Source: Allium sativum (lineage: Eukaryota; Streptophyta; Magnoliopsida; Asparagales; Amaryllidaceae). From it: a stretch of 64,000 nt of DNA. This document shows, one piece after another, positions 1-8,644 of the stretch. Below the pieces are notes generated by a model. It had not been told where the DNA came from. It ran no database searches and saw nothing but the letters and a program-made list of their open reading frames with translations. The translations under genes and the position numbers were made by a program. The number at the start of each line of letters is the position of its first letter. Positions within the stretch are counted from its first letter, which is position 1. The stretch lies in the NCBI GenBank assembly GCA_030737875.1, contig CM060909.1, forward strand, positions 29,161,659-29,225,658, in the 5' to 3' direction.

Positions 1-585
1 AAAAATATCATTTTATTGAATAAATGAATTGAATAGAAATTCATAAGTTGAAATAAAATGTTTTATCGTTAAAAATATAATTTTTAACGTGAAGTGAATA
101 AAATAGAATATTCATTTACAAACCAGACGGTTTGTTTATGTACACCTATTTGAATGACATTGATTGGGACGATAAATTTTACACATCGCCCAACAGCACA
201 AATAAAATATGTGTTTGATTGTTTGAAACCCCACACGGGTGTTGGGATGAAATTTGAAGTTCACTCATCCTGATTGATTAAATATGTCGATCGATTGATT
301 GACAGGCTGTTATAAGCGTTGAATATCTATATTTGATGCTTTTACAGTGTAGTGCACTTTGGTTGATGGTTGATTATTTTCAATGTTATTATATACATGT
401 GTTGTATGAAAATCCATATAATTAACTTTATATGGTAATTGATTGGGCCTCATTCCAATCGTGAAAATAAAGAATATTTTGATAATAGGAAATATTTGAA
501 ATAGAATATTTGAAAATAGAAATATGTGAAGCCGTGATGATTAGATTGACGCCATTTTGACGTGAACGATATTTATATCGATTTT

Positions 586-774
586 AAAACGATTTCGAAA
601 TGAATTGAATTGAAAACGATTTCGAAATGAATTGAATTGAAAACGATTTCGAAATGAATTGAATTGAAAACGATTTCGAAATGAATTGAATTGAAAACGA
701 TTTCGAAATGAATTGAATTGAAAACGATTTCGAAATGAATTGAATTGAAAACGATTTCGAAATGAATTGAATTG
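586..774 (+). repeat. 27-bp minisatellite, 7 units (element A 5' LTR)
   Basis: Seven perfect head-to-tail units, each starting AAAACGATTTCGAAATG. The 3' LTR of the same element has ten units, and that accounts for the entire length difference between the two LTRs. Confidence 0.95.
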
Positions 775-1643
775 AATATGAATTCAAATTGAATTGAAAT
801 TTGAATTGAATAGAAATGAATATTTAAAACGAATTTATAAAGAAGAATTCAATTTTGATTTGAATTGAAATGAAAGTTGAAATTGCTTTTGAAATGAATT
901 TTAAAACTATTTATATAATTCGTTTTAAATAGAAATCGACGAAATATATATTATATATATAATATAATGGCCTGAATAGAACGCGCCGCGCCGCGGCAGT
1001 TCGTGAATTTCGACCATTTATTTCAAACGGGCATTACGGGAGATCCGACCGTCGGATTCTCCTAAAACCGGAACCGTTGGGTTCGTATCGAAAAGAGCTT
1101 TCTAATGAATATTAGAAATTTGAAATCTAACGGTTGGATTTGGAATTATGTCCAAATCAAATTTGAAAAAGGTCGCTGTAAGTGCAGTTCGATGGCCGTT
1201 GATGGAAATCGACTGTACAGGCCTTGATAAAATTATTAAAAATAGTAATAATTTGTGTAAAATCATAAGAAATGATTTGTGAAGATTTGGGATGAAAAAC
1301 TCCATATTTGAAAAGATAAAAATAGATTTTTATCGAAATGAACTAGTTTTGAACTAGAAATATAATTCTATTTATTTTTAAATAAATAAATTGAATTTGA
1401 AAAGGGTTTTAAAAATAACCAAAATTTCCAATGATTGCATTGGAGTGGATTTGAATCGAAATTGTCTTCGGAATATTTCGATGTTGGAATTCGTGATTAT
1501 ACATATGTTGTTATGGAAATTTGAAAGATATATATTTATATCGTTATTTCCAATACGACATTTGTTAGTCGTAGAATTTGATATTGAATATAAGCCGATA
1601 TATTTTCTATTCAGAGCCTTGTATTGAATATCAAATGTGATTT

Positions 1644-1893
1644 GGGTTTGTCGTGAATGGTGTCTTCACTAACACTGTTCTTGAACCCAGTTGAGAAAAG
1701 ATTAAATCATTTTATATAGATTTAATGAAGTGTGCCAATTAAATAATATTTAATTGGAACTGAATGGATATTGATTTTTGGGTTTATCGTGGACAGTGTT
1801 TTAAATAACACTAGTTCTTTAACCCGATAATTAATGAATGTGATTTTGGGTTTATCGTGAACTGTGTTTTAAATGACACTGATTCTTTAACCC
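1644..1893 (+). repeat. Three diverged copies of a ~46-nt hairpin, with palindromes between them
   Basis: Copies at 1644-1688, 1780-1825 and 1848-1893 each begin GGGTTT and end AACCC, with an inner pairing of the type CAGTGTT/AACACT. Between the first two lie a stem ATTAAATC/GATTTAAT (1701-1726) and a 23-bp perfect palindrome with a 3-nt centre (1735-1757). The same arrangement recurs at 9514-9763 and in solo LTR C at about 56393-56641. Element B keeps only one copy of the ~46-nt hairpin. Confidence 0.75.
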
Positions 1894-2037
1894 AGTTAAA
1901 GATTAAAACTAAGTGGAGTTTTAATGAATCTTTAATTAGATTGAAATGATCGAGAATGGAGTAGCACCAGTTTTGCTCCAGGCGATAGTTAAATCTTTAA
2001 TTAGATTTAAACGTGAAATGGTAATTGAATTTACCGA

Positions 2038-2334
2038 TAACACCGTGGTGTTAGATATGAAGTATAACCAGTTTTACTTCATGGGATGAATAGGTTGGGA
2101 TTGGGAAATTAAAACAAATGATTACTTCGGTAAGGTTCGCTAATCCCGACTAGTTTGAATTGATATTCAAAAATAGATTAAAGAATAAATTTTAAAGAAT
2201 TTATCTTGGATAAAATTAATGGGAACCTTTCCCTATGAATGTGAAATTTAGAAATTGACTGTCGGTTAGCCAAACAGAATGGTTTTCTGGATATTGATCT
2301 GATGTTGGTTTCGGCCTTCGGGGTTAATATTTGG
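2038..2334 (+). other. Cluster of hairpins in the giant LTR
   Basis: Stems visible here are TAACACC/GGTGTTA (2038-2053), ATGAAGTA/TACTTCAT (2057-2082, loop containing ACCAGTTTT) and CTGGATATT/AATATTTGG (2287-2334). In elements B and C the same positions differ in sequence but remain paired through G-U or Watson-Crick substitutions, which suggests selection on RNA structure. This is an inference from reading; no folding was run. Confidence 0.6.
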
Positions 2335-3482
2335 GGAATTATTCTCTTGATTAATTTACGGTTAGTGACTAATGAATTGGAATGAGGCGTATGTTGTGTT
2401 TGTGTAACACTTATTTAAAATATACGCGAGTTATTCGGAAAGACCGGGTTTATCCCATTCTGAATAACTGATACGACGATAAGTCGAAGATGAAGACGAT
2501 GGTCGAAGACCGGAGGTCTTCACGTCGTTTGGGTGATAACTGATGATCTTGATTGGGCTGTACACCCAAGAAGATGGAAACAGTTGATGATCGTCCAGAC
2601 GTACTTGGAGATCGATGGATATGCGGGGTACCAGGTGCCTCCGGTTTCGTTCAGACCCAGAACGGACTTGTAAATGGACTGTGTGTCTGACATTGGATTT
2701 TAGTCTGTGTGATTGATCTCTATTAAATATATATCTGTTTGGCGGCGGAGAATTCATTCTCTTGCTTAACGCCCTTCTCTGAGACGTACGAGCTCAGGGG
2801 TTATATATTGATGGATATCAAACGCATGGAGTGAATTGCCTGTGTGGCATGCCTAAGTGGCAATTGATCGAGGCTTCTGTTGAAAAGCAAAGTCTTGTGG
2901 TGATGATCAAAGCACGGCCTTTGCGGCGTAGCTTTGTGTAACGTTTGCTTCGCGAGTTTCACACCCGGTATGAACCAAAAACGGGAGGGGACATCAGGGA
3001 GGACTTGCGTTTCTTTCTAGCTAGAAGTGGCGTCAGTGGTTTTACACGCCCTGACGAGTTTGACTTATGTGGTTGTTGCTGTTGCGAGGCGCCTCGGATT
3101 GATCGGTCGTTCTCGAACCGATGGAGTCATTTAGTTGGCTCATTTACGCCCCAAAGGGCGGAGAAACGTATTGTTCAGGCACTATAATCCACATCGGTGG
3201 ACCGGCCCTGACGATCCAAGGGGCAGTTGCGGCTGCTCCGGAGACATGGGCTAGATTGTCTCGAATCGGTTGAGGACTATCTTTTGCCTCGGTTCATAGA
3301 CGGAAATCCAATTTCCAAATACGTGACTTTGCGGTTTTATTTGTAAACCTATATATGGTGACATAGTGGCATGGGAAGCTCATGTCGCCTATGATTGATA
3401 CTTATGATTTGAAATTGTTTTATACACTATGCACTTATAATAGTATCAAACGATTTGTTTTAACCGTATCCAGCATTCTTTG

Positions 3483-3552
3483 GCTGTTATAAGGGAAAAC
3501 CCTATCCTCGGCTGCGTTGCATTGTGTGATGGGACCTGGGTCTTATAACAGC
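3483..3552 (+). other. Conserved LTR hairpin with compensatory change (A, 5' LTR)
   Basis: The arms GCTGTTATAAG (3483-3493) and CTTATAACAGC (3542-3552) pair over 11 bp and enclose a small GGG-AAAA-CCC hairpin plus about 38 nt. In element B the arms are GCTATTATAAG and CTTATAATAGC, so a G-C pair has become A-T. Copies: 11353-11422, 31821-31892, 39491-39562 and 58229-58298. Confidence 0.8.
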
Positions 3553-4076
3553 TTCATTTTTCTTTATTTAGCATTGCGCTGTTTTGTTTCATGCACTGGT
3601 ATCCTTGGGAGGAAACCCGTTCCGTGTTATACGGCGTGGTCCCTTGATTTACCTAACTTTAAAAATAAAGATTAATAACTGTTTTAGTTCTCACACCAGT
3701 CACATGACTGACCTGGAGTTTATTGTTTTAACCTAAACTCTGGGTGCCCCTATTTTGACACGGGCAGCTAGTAGTTTTGGTTTTGCAGATTTATATTCAC
3801 AGGATCCTGGTTTACAGCTGGAACGATATCCGGAAAGCTTTGTATCCGTATATCTACTTCTAGTTGTGTATTGTATTATTTTCCGCTGCGATGTATTTAA
3901 ATGTAATTTAAATCTCTGATATTTATGTGTAATATTCATTTATACTCTGTATATTCTTGTAATCTGGTGCATTGTTGTAATATACAATGAAATGTTCTTC
4001 TGTATGCGTTCTGTTGTGGTTTGTTCTCGAACTATCCGACGCTTTCCTTTACGGGGAAGTTGCGGGTTTTCACAGT

Positions 4077-4088
4077 TGGTATCAGAGC
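4077..4088 (+). other. Primer-binding site, initiator-tRNA-Met type (A)
   Basis: TGGTATCAGAGC begins 2 bp after the LTR end. It is the standard plant LTR-retrotransposon site complementary to the 3' end of initiator tRNA-Met. Confidence 0.92.
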
Positions 4089-5095
4089 TTTGGTTTACAA
4101 AGCTCAGAGAACAAGACATATTAGAACCATACGAAAGAATTCATCAGATATTGGATTAGTAAAATCCAATGGGAATGACTCGTTAGAGATGGGATCAGTA
4201 GTATCCTAGAACGAGTGTGAAGAGTATATTTTTGAAAATGAAAACCAATTTTGTTTTGAAAATTTAAAATCAATTATTCGTATTTGATTATTTATTTGTA
4301 TTGATTTGGACAGTCCAGTATATAAAGATTTTGCATATACGCCTTGCAAACGTGTATTTAAAGTTTTAATATACTGGGTAGATATAGAATCATACTCTAG
4401 TGGCCCGAAGATGATTTTGATGACTGACTAGTCGTCATTAGTATTCATGTTCGAGTAACGAAGGTGTGATATCTATATATTTCCTATTGACGGGTGTGAG
4501 AACCAAAATTAGATAGGGCTTATTGTGGTGATTTTGCATCAAAAATGTGATTTTTGACTATATATCAAAGTATGAATTTCAAACTCTAATTCACTAATTG
4601 ATTGATGTTTGTGTTGTTTGTTTATTTGTTTGATAATTTTGAACCATTTAGTCTAATTGTACCAAATATTGAACTATATTGAAAATTGGTCGCATTTGTT
4701 TGCATATACATGTATATCATTGAACAGGTCATAGCAAGGAGGCTAGAGCCGAAGAATAAAATTTGTTTGCCCGACAAATAGGTACATGTTTACTACATAA
4801 TTTACTGTTTTGTTTGGGTGATGATGATTTTATGAGCCTATTGGCTAGCCGCTTGGCTTTTTCTTTTTCTTTTTGAGATCTGAAGGACCGGGGAAGCTAT
4901 TTGAAATTCCCTGATGCTCCCGGTGCAGGGGAGGTTATGGCGAAATTTTTCGAAAATTTAGGGTGTTAGCCAAATTTTTGAAATTTTAGAAAATTCTCAG
5001 AAACTGAAAAGTTGAAGAATGAAAGCCAGATCGAGCGTAGAGTTGAATAATCAAACCACTTTCGACTTTGTTCCTTTTCGGGGACGAAAAGTTTT

Positions 5096-5107
5096 AAGTG
5101 GGGGAGA
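5096..5107 (+). other. Polypurine tract (A)
   Basis: The purine-rich run AAGTGGGGGAGA lies 1 bp before the 3' LTR start and would prime plus-strand DNA synthesis. Element B has the same tract at 33456-33467. Confidence 0.88.
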
Positions 5108-6002
5108 TTGTAATAACCCGGAAAATCTGGGCCAGTTTAAAAATTTTAATTTGGCAATTTTAATGAATTTTGAATATTTAAAATGAATTATTTTAAATAA
5201 TATCGACGAGAAATTTATTTTGAATATAATTCGACGTATATATTATACGCGTCGTCGTTAGAATATAAATATTTATATATAATTATAAATAGAATTGAAA
5301 ATGGCGCGGTAGTTCGATAATTCGATTTCAAACTTCAATTGAATGTACCGGGTGCAAAACAATCCGGATTTTAGTGAAACCAAAAATAATGGAATCTAAT
5401 AGTGAATATCTTTCCAACGAATCCGAAAAATCAAAAGTTCGTAGCGGGAATCAAAAGATATGTCCAGTTGAAAATTCTGAATAGTCGCTATGGAATTCAG
5501 GCCCTTAAAAATGGACATTTTGCAAATGACCTCGGATTTCGACGAAACCACTTTTGTTGGGTCCGTGATGTCGAATTATTGTTAGATTCCAAATTTCATA
5601 ATTTTTCGAATCAATATGTGAGCGTGGCAAAAGAAAACGCGTCTGACCAGTTTCAGTTGAATTTAATTGACTGGAAATTGGCCATTTTTCATACGGTCTC
5701 AGAATTCGACGAAACTAGTTTTGTTAGGACCGTATCGTCAATACGAAGCTAGAAAATATTTTTCGGGAATTTTTAGAGTTAGTATGTGACCTCGGTAATT
5801 CGAAATGTACGTTTAGAATTCAATAAAGTGATTTAAATGTAAATTTAACGGAAACTGATTGTAACAGCCGAATCAACTTGCGGTACATATCCCATTGTGT
5901 TCGGAATGGGGGTAGAACGCTATGGACGACAGGCGGTGGGCCTCGTTTCGAGGTCGTATGTAAAAGTCAACTCTTTGCAAATTAAATAATTAATAAATAA
6001 AT

Positions 6003-6015
6003 AAATATAATAAAA
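6003..6015 (+). promoter_or_regulatory. Possible TATA element of the giant LTR (A)
   Basis: An AATATAATAAAA-like sequence stands just upstream of the C-rich cassette. A TATA-like element followed by a pyrimidine-rich stretch is typical of plant core promoters. Solo LTR C has a TATATATATA run at the equivalent place (about 53010). The role is inferred from position only. Confidence 0.35.
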
Positions 6016-6018
6016 AAA

Positions 6019-6372
6019 TCTTATCTCCCCCCCCCTTAAAACCTTCTGGCCCCCCCCCCCCCCGTATCATTACAGAAAGAAGAGAAAAAAAAAAAGAAAA
6101 AAAGAAAAAAAAAGGGAGGATCGGAGGAGCGCCCCCCCCCTCGATCAGTCGCCGCCGCCTCCACAGAGGTGGGGCGCCACCTCGAAAACCCCCCTTCCCT
6201 CGCGAACGAGATCGGACCCCCATCTCGCAACCGAACCCCCCCCTGAAGCCCCTCAGCCGCCGACGATGCCGCCGAGCCTGGCCACCGCACCCCTTCGAGG
6301 AAGACGACCGCCGCCTAACCCTTCCACCTCCTCCGACGCCTTCTTTCTTCCCCCCCTTTTCGCAGAGCACTA
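6019..6372 (+). other. GC-rich cassette in element A 3' LTR
   Basis: About 350 bp of C-rich DNA with long C homopolymers and CCG repeats, abruptly different from the AT-rich flanks. The cassettes at the same LTR position in B (26690-27113, 34364-34800) and C (53020-53465) are also GC-rich, but I cannot align them to this one. Open frames through it reflect a lack of A/T-rich stop codons, so I make no coding call. Confidence 0.75.
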
Positions 6373-6416
6373 TAAGTGATTTTGTTTTATTTTTATTTGT
6401 ATTTTGAAATTCTTAA

Positions 6417-6860
6417 AACTGATTTTTTTTTAGATTTAAAAACTGATTTTTTAGATTTTTAAAAACTGATTTTTTTTAGATTTAAAAACTGATTTTTTAG
6501 ATTTTTAAAAACTGATTTTTTTTAGATTTAAAAACTGATTTAAAAGGAGTTTTAAAACTGATTTTATTTTAAAAAGGTTTAAACTTTGAAATAGAAAAAA
6601 AGGTTTAAACTTTGAAATAGAAAAAAAAAGGTTTAAACTTTGAAATAGAAAAAAAGGTTTAAACTTTGAAATAGAAAAAAAAAGGTTTAAACTTTGAAAT
6701 AGAAAAAAAGGTTTAAACTTTGAAATAGAAAAGGCGGAATTTTTATTGAGTAGAAGAAGTAAAAATATGATTTTTATATTTTTAAAGTATTAAAAATATG
6801 ATTTTTATATTTTTAAAGTATTAAAAATATGATTTTTATATTTTTAAAGTATTAAAAATA
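6417..6860 (+). repeat. Three consecutive A/T-rich tandem arrays (A)
   Basis: About three units of an AAACTGATTTTTTAGATTT type (6417-6545), six units of an AAAAAGGTTTAAACTTTG type (6574-6736) and about three units carrying AAAAATATGATTTTTATA (6770-6860). They are absent from B and C at this position, so they look like independent local expansions. Confidence 0.85.
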
Positions 6861-7165
6861 TAATCTTTACTATATGGAAGACGTAAAAATATTATTTTTG
6901 TTTATGTAGAGAAGTAAAAATATAATTTTTACATGATAGGAATATTAAAAATATCATCTTTATATGTGTAGAAAAATAAAGATGAGATTTTATAAAGATG
7001 AAATCTTTAACTTCGAAAAGGCGAAGTCTATGTTTTTATAAAGATGAAAACTTTATTTTTATAAAGGCGAAAACTTTATTTTTGAAAAGGCTAAATCTTT
7101 ATTTTAGAAAAGGGAAATCTTTATATGGAAAATAACGTGATATAAAAAATAATTTTTATCTATAC

Positions 7166-7400
7166 AACATAGTAGTATAAAAATTCGATTTTTATATATT
7201 GAATAGCGAACTAAAAATTCGATTTTTATATATTGAATAGCGAACTAAAAATTCGATTTTTATATATTGAATAGCGAACTAAAAATTCGATTTTTATATA
7301 TTGAATAGCGAACTAAAAATTCGATTTTTATATATTGAATAGCGAACTAAAAATTCGATTTTTATATATTGAATAGCAAAGTAAAAATTCGATTTTTACA
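7166..7400 (+). repeat. 34-bp tandem array with AAAAATTCGATTTTT palindrome (A)
   Basis: About seven units with a 34-bp period, each containing an imperfect palindrome (arms AAAAAT/ATTTTT around a 3-nt centre). Related arrays occur in B (27530-27765, 35188-35425) and C (53640-53795). Confidence 0.9.
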
Positions 7401-8374
7401 TAGGTAGTGAAAGCGGACAACGAAGATGACGAAGATGCGATAGCAATGAAGATTTCTATCAATGAAGTGCCGTGGAGCTAGGATAGCTATATGTGAGAAT
7501 TTCTCACCTTTCAATTTCTTTTCTAGTTATATATATATACTAGGATGCAGACGGTGCTTAGTAGCACCCGACACAATCGTCCACAGACCATGGACTTGTT
7601 TGTTTGGTTGCATAGATTAGTTGAATTATTTGTTTGAAATGAATTGAATTGTTTGGTGAGATGAAATTGATTTGATTGATGTGTGAATGGCGTGGGCCTT
7701 CACTAGACCGGGGATAAGGCTAGGCCTCGTCCCGTTTCTAGTATCGTGCCGTTATGCCGCCGAAATTTTCTAAAATAAGTTAGAAAAATAAAAATATCAT
7801 TTTATTGAATAAATGAATTGAATAGAAATTCATAAGTTGAAATAAAATGTTTTATCGTTAAAAATATAATTTTTAACGTGAAGTGAATAAAATAGAATAT
7901 TCATTTACAAACCAGACGGTTTGTTTATGTACACCTATTTGAATGACATTGATTGGGACGATAAATTTTACACATCGCCCAACAGCACAAATAAAATATG
8001 TGTTTGATTGTTTGAAACCCCACACGGGTGTTGGGATGAAATTTGAAGTTCACTCATCCTGATTGATTAAATATGTCGATCGATTGATTGACAGGCTGTT
8101 ATAAGCGTTGAATATCTATATTTGATGCTTTTACAGTGTAGTGCACTTTGGTTGATGGTTGATTATTTTCAATGTTATTATATACATGTGTTGTATGAAA
8201 ACCCATATAATTAACTTTATATGGTAATTGATTGGGCCTCATTCCAATCGTGAAAATAAAGAATATTTTGATAATAGGAAATATTTGAAATAGAATATTT
8301 GAAAATAGAAATATGTGAAGCCGTGATGATTAGATTGACGCCATTTTGACGTGAACGATATTTATATCGATTTT

Positions 8375-8644
8375 AAAACGATTTCGAAATGAATTGAATT
8401 GAAAACGATTTCGAAATGAATTGAATTGAAAACGATTTCGAAATGAATTGAATTGAAAACGATTTCGAAATGAATTGAATTGAAAACGATTTCGAAATGA
8501 ATTGAATTGAAAACGATTTCGAAATGAATTGAATTGAAAACGATTTCGAAATGAATTGAATTGAAAACGATTTCGAAATGAATTGAATTGAAAACGATTT
8601 CGAAATGAATTGAATTGAAAACGATTTCGAAATGAATTGAATTG
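8375..8644 (+). repeat. 27-bp minisatellite, 10 units (element A 3' LTR)
   Basis: Ten perfect 27-bp units, against seven in the 5' LTR of the same insertion and about 24 in solo LTR C. Confidence 0.95.

Larger units (their letters stand above)
1..4074 (+). repeat. 5' LTR of element A, 3' part
   Basis: This is the 3' portion of a giant LTR, ending in CACA directly before the primer-binding site. It contains the 27-bp minisatellite (586-774), a run of hairpins (about 1640-2470) and the covarying stem at 3483-3552. Small open frames recur in this LTR and in its relatives. They lack ATG starts and shared codon bias, so I do not call them genes. Confidence 0.9.
4075..5108 (+). other. Internal region of element A, non-coding
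   Basis: This 1034-bp stretch between the LTRs has no open frame resembling a retrotransposon protein. It starts with the primer-binding site, includes a T-rich tract (about 4856-4875) and ends with a purine tract. Several blocks are shared with the internal region of element B (32428-33468), notably just after the primer-binding site and around 4725-4850. They are candidates for packaging or reverse-transcription signals. Confidence 0.85.

Noticed and set aside
586..774. CRISPR-like array
   Set aside because: Units are contiguous with no unique spacers, and the DNA is plant nuclear.
1391..1627. 78-codon open frame recurring at 9261 and 56139
   Set aside because: It starts with TTG, is missing from B, and overlaps the hairpin region. 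Its similarity simply reflects LTR identity.
2945..3187. 80-codon open frame recurring at 10815 and 57691
   Set aside because: TTG start, no family resemblance, and no counterpart in B.
5990..6370. Gly/Arg-rich minus-strand open frames in the GC cassette of A (and at 53030-53450 in C)
   Set aside because: Composition artefact of C-rich repeats; no similarity between A, B and C.
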